Part shown: positions 53,135 through 62,255 of the stretch, in pieces
Position numbering within the stretch: position 1 is the stretch's first letter
Layout: each line of letters begins with the position of its first letter
NCBI GenBank assembly: GCA_034110565.1
Contig: JAWUYY010000008.1
Coordinates: forward strand, 77,788-141,787
Direction: 5' to 3'
Source: Bermanella sp034110565
GTDB lineage: Bacteria; Pseudomonadota; Gammaproteobacteria; Pseudomonadales; Oceanobacteraceae
Length of the DNA: 64,000 nt
Translations under genes and position numbers: made by a program
Notes under the pieces: generated by a model
Databases searched by the model: none
What the model was told of the DNA's origin: nothing
Seen by the model: the letters and a program-made list of their open reading frames with translations, nothing else

Positions 53135-53379
53135 TCAAGGTATTATTTTTTGCGCAATTACGCGAGCAACTCAATAGCCAAGGGCTTGAGCTCACCCTTG
53201 CCACACCTTGTGACATAAACGCGATTAAGCACGCCTTAATAGAACACAACTCACAATGGCACGCCCATTTAAGCCAAGACACCATCTTGTGCGCGGTTAA
53301 TCAAACCATGGTGGATAACCGACACCTGGTGCAAGACGGTGACGAAGTGGCGTTTTTCCCTCCGGTGACAGGCGGTTAA
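53131..53379 (+). CDS. moaD: Molybdopterin synthase small subunit MoaD
   Basis: An 82-residue ubiquitin-like sulfur carrier ending in the required Gly-Gly (FFPPVTGG). MIKVLFFAQLREQLNS is a typical opening. It forms molybdopterin synthase with MoaE encoded just downstream. The start overlaps moaC by 4 bases. Confidence 0.96.
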   Translation: MIKVLFFAQLREQLNSQGLELTLATPCDINAIKHALIEHNSQWHAHLSQDTILCAVNQTMVDNRHLVQDGDEVAFFPPVTGG

Positions 53380-53383
53380 CACC

Positions 53384-53860
53384 ATGACAACATCCATCTC
53401 CATTAGTGTGCAAAATGACGACTTCGACGTGGCACAAGAATACGCCGCCATGCGTAAAGACAATACTCAGGACGGAGCCATTGTTTTCTTTAGCGGCCTA
53501 GTGCGAGAGATGAACCAAGGCCGTGATGTCACAGGCTTATTTTTAGAACACTACCCAGCCATGACAGAAAAAGCCCTAGGCGAAATTGTTGCGCAAGCAT
53601 GCACACGCTGGCCGCTATCGCGCATACGTGTGATTCATCGAGTAGGTCAATTGCACATTAGCGATCAAATTGTGTTTGTGGCCGTCAGCAGCAGCCACAG
53701 GGAAGCCGCCTTTACCGCTTGCCATTTCATAATGGACTTTCTTAAAAACCAAGCGCCGTTTTGGAAAAAAGAAACCACGCAACAAGGCAATATCTGGGTC
53801 GACGCCCTCGAAAAAGACAAGCGCGCCATAGATAAGTGGGGCAATAAAAATGAAGACTAG
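53384..53860 (+). CDS. moaE: Molybdopterin synthase large subunit MoaE
   Basis: MoaE transfers sulfur from MoaD onto the pterin. Recognisable segments are GAIVFFSGLVREMNQG, LEHYPAMTEKALGEI, IRVIHRVGQL and the end ANFWKKE-like APFWKKE with KRAIDKWG. It has 158 residues, lies 4 bases after moaD, and overlaps modA by 11 bases. Confidence 0.96.
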   Translation: MTTSISISVQNDDFDVAQEYAAMRKDNTQDGAIVFFSGLVREMNQGRDVTGLFLEHYPAMTEKALGEIVAQACTRWPLSRIRVIHRVGQLHISDQIVFVAVSSSHREAAFTACHFIMDFLKNQAPFWKKETTQQGNIWVDALEKDKRAIDKWGNKNED

Positions 53861-54605
53861 ACACATGAACGTTCTATTAGTCATCTGCTTATTATTCAAT
53901 GCCCAATACAGCCATAGCAACGATATTAATGTGGCGGTTGCCGCTAACTTTAAACAAACTCTGCAAGCGCTAAAAATACCGTTCGAAAACAGCACACACC
54001 ATTCGATAAAAATCATCAGTGCCAGTACTGGGCAACTGGTGCAACAGATTTCACAGCATGCCCCATTTGATGTATTTCTTGCCGCTAACATTGGGCACCC
54101 GCAGCTATTGTGGCAACATATACACGAACAACGCGATCTGGGTTTAGATGCCCTTAACGTATACGCAAAGGGTCGTTTGGTGTTTTATAGCAATTTACCT
54201 CTTGCCCCAAACCTATCTTTGCAAGATATATTAAAAGATAAACGCTATTTACGCTTAAGCATCGCCAACCCGCACCTTGCCCCTTACGGTGCGGCCGCTA
54301 AACAAACCTTAGAATGTTTAGATATGTATAAACAATGGCAACCTAAATTGATTTTTGGGCAAAACATTGCCCAGACGTTTCAGTTTATTGATAGCAAAAG
54401 TGTCGACGGCGGCTTTGTGGCTATGTCTCAAGTATTAAATAAAGACGCCAGCCATATGCGAAAGATTGACGAAACATGTTACGACGACATTAATCAAATG
54501 GCCCTGCGTTTAAATAACAAAACCGCCAGTGTCGCCTTTATGCATTTTTTACAAAGCAAAACGGCCCGAGACATCATTCAACAAAACGGCTACCGCCTAC
54601 CTTAA
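53850..54605 (+). CDS. modA: Molybdate ABC transporter substrate-binding protein ModA
   Basis: ModA is the periplasmic molybdate receptor. It has a signal peptide (MNVLLVICLLFNAQYSHS). The mature start (DINVAVAANFKQTLQALK), oxyanion-site segment IISASTGQLVQQI and PFDVFLAAN are family hallmarks. The C-terminal region includes AFMHFLQSKTARDIIQQNGY. Starting inside moaE (GGGG upstream of the ATG) links uptake to cofactor synthesis in one operon. Confidence 0.93.
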   Translation: MKTRHMNVLLVICLLFNAQYSHSNDINVAVAANFKQTLQALKIPFENSTHHSIKIISASTGQLVQQISQHAPFDVFLAANIGHPQLLWQHIHEQRDLGLDALNVYAKGRLVFYSNLPLAPNLSLQDILKDKRYLRLSIANPHLAPYGAAAKQTLECLDMYKQWQPKLIFGQNIAQTFQFIDSKSVDGGFVAMSQVLNKDASHMRKIDETCYDDINQMALRLNNKTASVAFMHFLQSKTARDIIQQNGYRLP

Positions 54606-54619
54606 TCATTGGACACCTT

Positions 54620-55285
54620 ATGGATGCGCTGCTGTTAACCTTAAAACTGGCATTTTTTAGTACCGGAATTTTAATTCTTATCGCCACTCCCCTTGCTTGG
54701 TTTTTAGCCCATAGCCAGTTCAAAGGAAAATTTTTACTAGAGGCGCTTATTGCCCTGCCATTAGTATTGCCACCAACCGTGCTTGGGTTTTATTTATTAA
54801 TTGCCTTAGGTCCTCAAGGCCCCGGTGGTTTCATTGCCCAGCTTTGGGGAGATCGCACTCTGGCTTTTAGCTTTACCGGTTTGTTAATTGGTTCGGTCAT
54901 TTATAGTTTGCCCTTTGTGGTTCAACCGCTACAAAATGGTTTTAGTTTAATAGGAAAAAAACCATTAGAAGTGGCCTACACCTTAAACGCCTCCTTTCGT
55001 GATGCATGGCGCACCATTATCTTTCCGTTAGCCAAACCCGCTTATATTAGCGCGGCGACCTTGGGCTTTGCTCACACGCTAGGAGAGTTCGGTGTGGTAT
55101 TGATGATTGGGGGTAATATTCCCGGCGAAACCCAAGTCATTTCCATTAAAATTTTTGAGCAAGTCGAAGCACTGCAATATAACGACGCCCATATTATGTC
55201 TGCTGTGTTATTAGGTATCTCATTTATTATGCTCACCGCTATTTACGCCACCCGTAAAAACGCGAACAAGACGGGTATGCTATGA
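54620..55285 (+). CDS. modB: Molybdate ABC transporter permease ModB
   Basis: The 221-residue inner-membrane permease has about five helices. The ABC-docking EAA loop is visible at EVAYTLNASFRDAWRTIIFP, and other matches are LIALPLVLPPTVLGFYLL and LGEFGVVLMIGGNIPGETQ. The stop overlaps the modC start (ATGA). Confidence 0.94.
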   Translation: MDALLLTLKLAFFSTGILILIATPLAWFLAHSQFKGKFLLEALIALPLVLPPTVLGFYLLIALGPQGPGGFIAQLWGDRTLAFSFTGLLIGSVIYSLPFVVQPLQNGFSLIGKKPLEVAYTLNASFRDAWRTIIFPLAKPAYISAATLGFAHTLGEFGVVLMIGGNIPGETQVISIKIFEQVEALQYNDAHIMSAVLLGISFIMLTAIYATRKNANKTGML

Positions 55286-56403
55286 AACTAGATTTAGAGT
55301 TTGAGCTTAAAAAAAGCCAAGAGAAAACCAACCCATTTACATTAAAAGCCACACTGACCATAGATTGGCCGACCCCTTGTACTCATGTGATTTTTGGTGA
55401 AAGCGGCATAGGAAAAACGCACCTACTACGCAGTATTTGTGGATTAGAAACCCCACAAGGGTTTATCACCTGGCAGCATCAACACGACAACGAATATTGG
55501 TTGGACTCTCAAAAGCAAATCAACCTGCCTTGCCAACATCGCCATGTTGCTATGGTATTTCAAGACAACCAATTATTTACCCACTTAAATGTCGAGCAAA
55601 ATTTACGTTACGCCTTTGAACGTTCACACGCCAATGAGCAAGACTGGCAGCATTGCATTAGTGCATTAAAAATCAATGAATTACTAACGCACCGCGTACA
55701 AGCATTAAGTGGTGGCCAAGCACAGAGAATTGCCCTTGCTCGCGCCATATTAAGCAAACCCAAATTACTCATTCTAGATGAGCCTCTGGCCTCACTGGAC
55801 TGGCAGAGCAAACAAGATGTCATGCGTTATATTAAGCGCTTAAACCACGAATGGCAGCTACCCGTTCTATACGTCACTCATGATGTGAACGAAGTGCTCA
55901 CATTAGCTGACCACGTCATCATGCTAGACAAGCAAAATGGCATCACCATAGTGAACGAGCCCCGCCCATTAATTGACATACTACAGGACGAACGTCATCT
56001 GTTTTATGGCCTAGGGAAAAGCAGTATTTTACTAACCCAAAGCACGCACAAAGAACAAGACGGTCTCATGCACTGTAATATTGGTAATCAAGTGATGCGC
56101 TTGCCAATTACACACACACGCACTCGTAAAGACAATGAAGGGCTGCTGCGCTTATGCATAGCCGCCAATGATGTAAGCCTCGCATTAAGCGCTGCCACAG
56201 ACAGCAGTATTGTAAATATTTTACAAGGCAAGGTATCGCGCATTGAGCAGACCGAAAGCGGACAATACTTAATTCAATTAAAAATTGGCGAACAGTATTT
56301 ATTAAGCGAGATATCCAAGTATTCATTTGAACGCTTGAACATAGAAATGTGGCAATCCCTTTATGCTCAAATCAAAGGGGTTGCGCTACAGCAAGATGTT
56401 TAA
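55282..56403 (+). CDS. modC: Molybdate ABC transporter ATPase ModC
   Basis: The ATPase has Walker A FGESGIGKTHLL, signature ALSGGQAQRIALARAI, Walker B LLILDEPLASLD and switch His VLYVTHD. A C-terminal regulatory TOBE-like domain (about 270-373) contains VNILQGKVSRIEQTESGQYL. At 373 residues it is the normal ModC length. It ends 16 bases before the convergent moeA stop. Confidence 0.95.
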   Translation: MKLDLEFELKKSQEKTNPFTLKATLTIDWPTPCTHVIFGESGIGKTHLLRSICGLETPQGFITWQHQHDNEYWLDSQKQINLPCQHRHVAMVFQDNQLFTHLNVEQNLRYAFERSHANEQDWQHCISALKINELLTHRVQALSGGQAQRIALARAILSKPKLLILDEPLASLDWQSKQDVMRYIKRLNHEWQLPVLYVTHDVNEVLTLADHVIMLDKQNGITIVNEPRPLIDILQDERHLFYGLGKSSILLTQSTHKEQDGLMHCNIGNQVMRLPITHTRTRKDNEGLLRLCIAANDVSLALSAATDSSIVNILQGKVSRIEQTESGQYLIQLKIGEQYLLSEISKYSFERLNIEMWQSLYAQIKGVALQQDV

Positions 56404-56418
56404 GTCTATTTAAGCGGA

Positions 56419-57672
56419 TTAAAAGTAGCCAAGGGCGGCGTCAAATAATTCGACCGTCACCGTTTCACCGGCATTCACGTGCCCTCGGTATTGCTCTAAC
56501 ACAATATAACAATTGGCTTGGCTCATACTGGTTAATAAACCTGAGCCTTGTGCGCCGGTACTGCGCACTTCCAATTGACCACTTTCATTGATGCTGTAAA
56601 TACCACGCTGAAAATCACACCGTCCTACTGACTTTTTCAAATTTTCTGTGGTGATAGCCGTTAAGCGTTGTTTATCTACAAGGGTTTCACCGGCTAACTT
56701 ACGCAACATAGGTAAGCCTAATTGATGCAAAGTCACTAACGCACTGACTGGGTTGCCCGGCAAACCAATAAAATAACTGTTTTTTAACTGCCCAAACGCA
56801 AAAGGTTTGCCTGGCTTAATGGCCAGCTTCCAAAATTGTAATTGTCCTAAAGTCTCCAATACTTTTTTGGTGTAGTCCGCTTCACCCACGCTCACGCCAC
56901 CTGATGTAATCACCACATCTGCTTCGCTATCGGCTTGAATAAAGACCCTAGTTAAGTGCGCTTCGTCATCCGCGACAATACCAAAATTAATCACCTCTAC
57001 ATTCAAGCGATTCAATACCGCTTCAAGGGTAGGCGTATTACTTTCATATAACTGGCCAGACTCTAACGCTTGTCCGGCAGGAATTAACTCATCGCCTGTA
57101 CTGAGTATCGCCACCTTTAATTTGGCGAACACATCCACACTAGCGAACCCCATGGACGCCAGCACACCAATGTCCGCAGGGTTTAAGCGTTTACCCTTGG
57201 CCAGCACTTCTTGGCCTTTAGCAATGTCTTGCCCCATAGGACGAATGTTCTGCCCGTGTTTCACGTTTGCCGCTAAGCGAATCGTTGTCTCGTCAATCAC
57301 TTCTACCTGCTCTTGCATGATCACCGCAGTGCAACCCACGGGAATATCACCACCCGTCATAATGCGCGCACACTCACCTTGTTTTAGGGTTTGCGTAGTA
57401 GGATGGCCCGCTAAGACCCTCGCCACTACACTGGCATCTGTGCCTGCGGTTAATTCTTCACCTTCATCTAGCACCAAGGCGTAACCGTCCATGGCACTAT
57501 TGTCATGTAAGGGAATATTCAACGGACTCACCACAGGCGCGGCCAATACACGATTAGCCGCGTGCGCCAATGGCACACCCTCAACACGAGTGATAGGCGT
57601 GATAAAATCAAGTAACAATGGAATGGCGTCTTCTAGGGGCAATAAGCCATTACTGGCGCAGATATCTTTCAT
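56419..57672 (-). CDS. moeA: Molybdopterin molybdenumtransferase MoeA
   Basis: MoeA inserts molybdate into adenylated molybdopterin. Motifs include PLHDNSAMDGYALV, RIMTGGDIPVGCTAVIMQE, LSTGDELIPAGQAL, TSGGVSVGEADYTKKVL and the KPGKPFAFG / GLPGNPVSALVT pair. It has 417 residues, normal for the family. It is convergent with modC, so it has its own promoter although it serves the same pathway. The moaA gene is not in the window. Confidence 0.96.
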   Translation of the reverse strand: MKDICASNGLLPLEDAIPLLLDFITPITRVEGVPLAHAANRVLAAPVVSPLNIPLHDNSAMDGYALVLDEGEELTAGTDASVVARVLAGHPTTQTLKQGECARIMTGGDIPVGCTAVIMQEQVEVIDETTIRLAANVKHGQNIRPMGQDIAKGQEVLAKGKRLNPADIGVLASMGFASVDVFAKLKVAILSTGDELIPAGQALESGQLYESNTPTLEAVLNRLNVEVINFGIVADDEAHLTRVFIQADSEADVVITSGGVSVGEADYTKKVLETLGQLQFWKLAIKPGKPFAFGQLKNSYFIGLPGNPVSALVTLHQLGLPMLRKLAGETLVDKQRLTAITTENLKKSVGRCDFQRGIYSINESGQLEVRSTGAQGSGLLTSMSQANCYIVLEQYRGHVNAGETVTVELFDAALGYF

Positions 57673-57749
57673 GGTGATTTAAATCGTTAGCAACTATGAT
57701 AAGGCTTAGTTTTAACATAAATACGTGTTGGATTCACCTGTGAGAATTT

Positions 57750-58022
57750 ATGCCTAACATTATCTCTTGTGCGCAATATGATTATTTTGAGATCGCGTGC
57801 ATGCATCATTATGACATTGAGCTAACGCTTAAAAATGGCGAAGTACTGATGGGCACCGCACATAATGTGAAAGTGATAAAAGAGGGTAAAGCACGTAAAG
57901 AAATTTTGGAGCTATTACTGCAAACAAAAGAGATAACAAACGTAGAGTTATTTCATATTGATAAAATGAAAGCCATCAAAGATAATCCGCACTTTAGTGA
58001 GATTAAGCTAACCGTCGCCTAG
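57750..58022 (+). CDS. rof: Rho-binding antiterminator Rof
   Basis: The 90-residue product has the Rof layout: ISCAQYDYFEIACMHHYDIE, with the conserved DY-x-E-x-AC-x-HH pattern, then short beta strands (LTLKNGEVLMGTAHN). Rof binds the primary RNA site of Rho and inhibits termination. It stands alone, with GAGAA just upstream of the ATG. Confidence 0.88.
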   Translation: MPNIISCAQYDYFEIACMHHYDIELTLKNGEVLMGTAHNVKVIKEGKARKEILELLLQTKEITNVELFHIDKMKAIKDNPHFSEIKLTVA

Positions 58023-58112
58023 CTATTTTAGCGTTCAGCCATGAGCCAAAACCTGTTAGAGCGCAATTACATCTAATCTCCAAAATGGACCCTCCCCCCG
58101 AAGGACAGACAC

Positions 58113-58727
58113 TTGAAACAACTCATATTCGCCATTATTGGTTTAGCGATTTTATTACCGGTTAACGCTGATGAAAATAACGTATCTATTTCGTTAGGAG
58201 AAAAGTCAATTCGTACCGAATTCGAATACGACATTGGTTTTGATGACAATGCTACGGTTACTTCAGTCGCAACTGGCATATTTGCCAATATCTCGTATTA
58301 CCAAACACCCTCCGTATCCTATGCGCTTGAGTTTGTGGCGTTTACCAATGCGAGTTCATCAGGAATATATAATAGTAGTCCAACGACAACCACTGGCTAT
58401 GAGGTCACCGTCAAACCAAATCAGTATTTAAGCTGGCAGGCTCAATACACGTTTCTCCCATCGAAAACCGTTAGACCCATTGTGCTTGGGGGAGTGTCTT
58501 ATCTCAAGGCCGATGTCACCGCAGAAAGTGTAATAGAAACCAATACTACACGCACAGTGACCGGAAGTGCCGCCAAGTCGGATTCCTCTTTCGGCCTGAT
58601 TTATGGAATTGGTCTGGATATCAACTTTTATAAAACCGTATCTTTTGTATTGGATTACCGCATTCGTCCAGATATCGCTGACAACTCTGTAGATGAAATA
58701 AACGGGTCGTTAAAATATCAGTTTTAA
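58113..58727 (+). CDS. Small outer-membrane beta-barrel protein
   Basis: A 204-residue product with a TTG start (AAGGA seven bases upstream), a signal peptide (QLIFAIIGLAILLPVNA) and an eight-strand-type barrel ending in Phe (INGSLKYQF). Strands such as SYALEFVAFTNA, LSWQAQYTFLP and FGLIYGIGLDINF alternate hydrophobic residues. It resembles OmpA-like/opacity barrels; no specific family was recognised. Confidence 0.75.
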   Translation: MKQLIFAIIGLAILLPVNADENNVSISLGEKSIRTEFEYDIGFDDNATVTSVATGIFANISYYQTPSVSYALEFVAFTNASSSGIYNSSPTTTTGYEVTVKPNQYLSWQAQYTFLPSKTVRPIVLGGVSYLKADVTAESVIETNTTRTVTGSAAKSDSSFGLIYGIGLDINFYKTVSFVLDYRIRPDIADNSVDEINGSLKYQF

Positions 58728-58731
58728 AACC

Positions 58732-59580
58732 CTAACCAGGCAAATACTCTTTCAACGCCTGATCACATTCTGGCGTTAAAATAATCTGCTGCGCTTGAGG
58801 GTTATTGTGATACTGGCTCAACCCCATGCGCTGCACCCAATACATTAATAGGGCTTGACGAACCTGCTGAGTTTTACGGTAGCCTTTATCCGTTAGCGGC
58901 ATGTCGTAATCTAACGCGATAATGCGGGCGCGGTTTTCATCCAGCCTTGGGTCAGGCATAAATTCTACGTGTAATAAGTTGTTCCATACTTCATCTTGAA
59001 TATCAAAATGGTCTGCACCATCTAATAATTGTGCTGGGCTATCCGGTTGAAAGCGGCTTAATACAAAGTCACGGTAATCGTTATTTTTTTCGCAAAAACC
59101 CCTTACGTGCCAGCGCATACCATCAAACACTAGGTGATGTGGCTGAATGGTTCGCACCGCAAATTCAGGGTTCGATACCGACGCATAACCGATCTCTAAA
59201 CGCAGTTGCTCACGTATGGCTTGTAAGATGGGTCGCACTAACGTGGGTTGTAAATTACGGGTGGGCAGTTCAAGACTAGAAACCGTCGCGGTGTTGGCCA
59301 TAAATTGCATGTAATCTTGTAAGGTGCCACTGGTAAACTGAGCCACCATGTTAGCGCTTGGCTGGTAACTCTCGCTGGCACCGTGATACTGGATGTTATC
59401 TGGATAGAGGTTTTTGTATTTTTGAATGACGTGCTTGGCCAGCTTCTCACCTAACTCAAATTGTTGCACTAGGTGCTTGGGTTGGATGCGCCCTTCCCAA
59501 ATTAAAAGCAACTCTAAAAACGCAAAGCGCTTTTGATCAATGACGGAGTTGCTTTCTTTTTCGGTTAGATGGCTGACCAT
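58732..59580 (-). CDS. WYL-domain transcriptional regulator
   Basis: The 282-residue protein has an N-terminal helix-turn-helix (FLELLLIWEGRIQPKHLVQQ). A WYL-type domain follows (about 120-200), with IRTIQPHHLVFDGMRWHVRG in place of the usual core and FVLSRFQ after it. WYL proteins sense ligands, often nucleic-acid-like, and regulate nearby genes including defence genes. The neighbours here (rmuC, an outer-membrane barrel) do not identify a target. It overlaps no gene. Confidence 0.85.
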   Translation of the reverse strand: MVSHLTEKESNSVIDQKRFAFLELLLIWEGRIQPKHLVQQFELGEKLAKHVIQKYKNLYPDNIQYHGASESYQPSANMVAQFTSGTLQDYMQFMANTATVSSLELPTRNLQPTLVRPILQAIREQLRLEIGYASVSNPEFAVRTIQPHHLVFDGMRWHVRGFCEKNNDYRDFVLSRFQPDSPAQLLDGADHFDIQDEVWNNLLHVEFMPDPRLDENRARIIALDYDMPLTDKGYRKTQQVRQALLMYWVQRMGLSQYHNNPQAQQIILTPECDQALKEYLPG

Positions 59581-59626
59581 GGTATTCCCTTATCACGTTT
59601 ATATTTTTTGTTATTAAGAGGCTTTA

Positions 59627-61270
59627 TTATTCTTCAGATAATGAAAATTCCGCTTGTGGCTTGGTTTTTTCATTTGAAGGGGTGTTCGGCTTGTTATTTT
59701 CTGTGGCCGCTTTTTTTTCTTCTGCTGTTTCTTCAAACTCTAACTCTGCAACATCAATCACACTGGCCGGTAATTCTTTTTTGGTGCGCACACCGAGGTC
59801 TTTAAATTTATGAGCTTGGCTAATTAAATTACCACGGCCTTCTTTTAGCTGACTCCACGCTTTGTCATAAGTGCCTTGCACGGTATGCAGCTGCAAGCCT
59901 ACCTTTTCCATGCTTTCTACAAAGCCCACTAGCTTGTCGTGGACTTTGGCGGCTTGGTCGGCCAATTGTTTTGCGCTTCTGTTTTGGCGTTCTATGCTCC
60001 ACAAACTTGATACCGTACGCAAGCTGGCCAATAAGGTTGTAGGCGTAACTACCACTATGCGCTGCTCAAAGGCATCGTTAAACAGTTTATCATCATGTTC
60101 AAACGCCACCATAAAAGCAGGCTCAATGGGCATAAACATAAATACAAAGTCTGGGCTATTGACGCCGGGCAGCTTAGCGTAGGATTTTTCCGCTAGGGTT
60201 TTAATGTGCATGCGCACCGCATCGACGTGTTGTTTTAACTTACTGATACGCTCGGCATCGCTTTCAGCGTTAATGTAGTCTGTATAGGCGTTTAAAGAAA
60301 CTTTGGCATCCACCACTATGTGTTTGTTTTCTGGCAGGTTAATGATCACATCTGGGCGTAAGCGTGCGCCCTCCTCATTGTTGATGCTTTTTTCGCGGGT
60401 GTATTCTTCACCTTGGCGCAAACCGGATTTTTCTAATACGGTTTCAAGTACCAGTTCGCCCCAGTTACCTTGGGTTTTCTTTTCGCCGCGCAAGGCGCGC
60501 GCTAGCGAGGCGGCTTCTTCTGTTATTTGTTTATTAAGATTATGCAGCTCGCCAATTTGAGCTTTAAGAGCTGCTCGGTCTTTGCTCTCTTCTACATACA
60601 CGTCATCGACTTTTTTGCGCAAGCCTTCTAACTGATCTTTAAACGGGTTGAGTAGGTTAGATAAACCTTCTTGTGAGGTTTGTTTAAACTGTTTGTTTTT
60701 CTCTTCAAATATTTTGTTCGATAGGTTTTCAAATTCTTGGCTTAACTGAGCTTTGTTGGCTTGTAGTAGCTCTAGTTTTTCTTCAAGATTTTGTTGATCT
60801 TTTTGGCGCTCAACTTGTTCTTGATTCAGCTGGGTTTTTAAATCGCTAATTTGATTGTGCAGCTGTTCGATTAGGGCTTCTTTTTGTGTGAGCTTTTGCA
60901 CGTCTAATTCACGCTGCTCAAGGGTCGCTTGTTGGTGCTTAAGCTGGCCTTCTGCTTGGCTCAGTTGTACTCGACTTTGTTCTAACTGAGCTTGTGTCTG
61001 CTGCAAGCTCTGCTGACCTTGCTGTAACTGCTGCTTGCTATACTCGGCTTGGTTTTCGCTAAGGGCCAGCTGGGTTTGAGCTTGCTGTAGCTGACTGCGG
61101 TATTCTTCTTGGCGCTCGTAAAATGCTTGATTGGCTTCTTCTAAAGCCTGCTTTTGAGCTAAGAAGGTTTGGCGCTGCTGACTGAACTGACGGTGCATGA
61201 TAAACACGCCACCCGAAAAAGTGGCAATGATTCCTGCGATTCCTGCATAAATGGCAATTTCTAACGGCAT
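59627..61270 (-). CDS. rmuC: DNA recombination protein RmuC
   Basis: The 547-residue protein has an N-terminal membrane helix (IAIYAGIAGIIATFSGGVFI), a very long Gln/Glu-rich coiled coil (about 30-230), and the RmuC nuclease-like domain. That domain shows QGNWGELVLETVLEKSGLRQ, LRPDVIINLPENKHIVVDAK, and SPDFVFMFMPIEPAFM with VVTPTTLLASLRTV. RmuC limits inversions and acts on recombination or mobile DNA. The C-terminal tail is acidic and low-complexity. Confidence 0.95.
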   Translation of the reverse strand: MPLEIAIYAGIAGIIATFSGGVFIMHRQFSQQRQTFLAQKQALEEANQAFYERQEEYRSQLQQAQTQLALSENQAEYSKQQLQQGQQSLQQTQAQLEQSRVQLSQAEGQLKHQQATLEQRELDVQKLTQKEALIEQLHNQISDLKTQLNQEQVERQKDQQNLEEKLELLQANKAQLSQEFENLSNKIFEEKNKQFKQTSQEGLSNLLNPFKDQLEGLRKKVDDVYVEESKDRAALKAQIGELHNLNKQITEEAASLARALRGEKKTQGNWGELVLETVLEKSGLRQGEEYTREKSINNEEGARLRPDVIINLPENKHIVVDAKVSLNAYTDYINAESDAERISKLKQHVDAVRMHIKTLAEKSYAKLPGVNSPDFVFMFMPIEPAFMVAFEHDDKLFNDAFEQRIVVVTPTTLLASLRTVSSLWSIERQNRSAKQLADQAAKVHDKLVGFVESMEKVGLQLHTVQGTYDKAWSQLKEGRGNLISQAHKFKDLGVRTKKELPASVIDVAELEFEETAEEKKAATENNKPNTPSNEKTKPQAEFSLSEE

Positions 61271-61472
61271 GGCGACGGCTCAATCAGTACAAATGAATAC
61301 CCACAAGCTTAACAAATGCGCCCCATAGACACTACTAGACACGCAAAGGATTTCGCCCGCCCCCATTTTTGAGGCAATAGACGCTAAATGTATCTAATAG
61401 TCATCCTATTACAGGGCTTAAGCGTATAAGCTCAACTGCTAAACTGATAGCACAACCTAAAAGCTAAGCCCT

Positions 61473-61985
61473 ATGAACAGCCAAAACGCATTATTTTCAC
61501 GTTACATTAAAACCCTGCCCCCCGGTGAACTCACCTGGATAGGCGTACGCCCTGCCCGCCGCGAACCCATGCAAAGCTTAACCCACACAAGCGCAGTAGA
61601 AGAGCTGGGCCTGCAAGGGGATCACCGCATGACTAAAACCCCAGGCTCGGGCCGCCAAGTGACGCTGATCAGCGAAGAGTTCATTGGGCAGATTAGCCAC
61701 TTTTTAGGGGGAAAGCCTGTACAACCCGAACAACTGAGGCGTAACCTTGTGGTTAAGAACATCAACTTAAACGCCCTGCGCTACCAAAATTTTCAAATTG
61801 GCGACGCCATTTTTCAAGCCGGAGCCTTGTGCCACCCATGTACACGAATGGAGCAAGCCCTCGGCAAAGGCGCCATCGCCGCCATGATGGGTTACGGTGG
61901 TTTATGCTGCAAAATCATACGCAGCGGGGAAATCAAAGTGGGCGACAGTGTCGAACTCATCACCCCACAGCAAGCGTTGTTTTAA
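61473..61985 (+). CDS. MOSC-domain protein
   Basis: The 170-residue MOSC domain contains WIGVRPARREPMQS, GLQGDHRMTKTPGSGRQVTL, LRRNLVVKNINLNAL and the conserved cysteine region GALCHPCTRMEQALG. MOSC domains bind or transfer molybdenum-cofactor or pterin-linked groups, so it may use the cofactor made by the moa/moe cluster 4-9 kb away; that link is inference. Confidence 0.9.
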   Translation: MNSQNALFSRYIKTLPPGELTWIGVRPARREPMQSLTHTSAVEELGLQGDHRMTKTPGSGRQVTLISEEFIGQISHFLGGKPVQPEQLRRNLVVKNINLNALRYQNFQIGDAIFQAGALCHPCTRMEQALGKGAIAAMMGYGGLCCKIIRSGEIKVGDSVELITPQQALF

Positions 61986-62025
61986 TCGTACTTTTTAATT
62001 CATTGAAAAAGGTTAAAGGTAAAAC

Positions 62026-62226
62026 ATGAGCGCACTACCAGAACGTATTATCACCTGCCCTTATTGCAGCGAACCTAACGATATTCTCATTGAGTTTAGC
62101 CAAGACGGCGACGTACAAGATTATATTGAAGACTGCCAAGTATGCTGCCGCCCCATTCATTTAATTGTTGAGACGAATGGCAAAGGAGAGATGTCGGTTG
62201 TGGCTAAGGGGGAGGATGAGGTTTGA
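62026..62226 (+). CDS. CPXCG-motif cysteine-rich protein
   Basis: The 66-residue product holds two Cys pairs (TCPYCSEPND and DCQVCCRPIHL) with an acidic middle (DIEFSQDGDVQDYIED-type spacing). This is the CPXCG zinc-ribbon-like family of unknown function. It lies 40 bases after the MOSC gene, with AAAGG before the ATG. Confidence 0.88.
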   Translation: MSALPERIITCPYCSEPNDILIEFSQDGDVQDYIEDCQVCCRPIHLIVETNGKGEMSVVAKGEDEV

Positions 62227-62255
62227 GGGGGAACGCTGGCCTCAACTGCTGGAGA

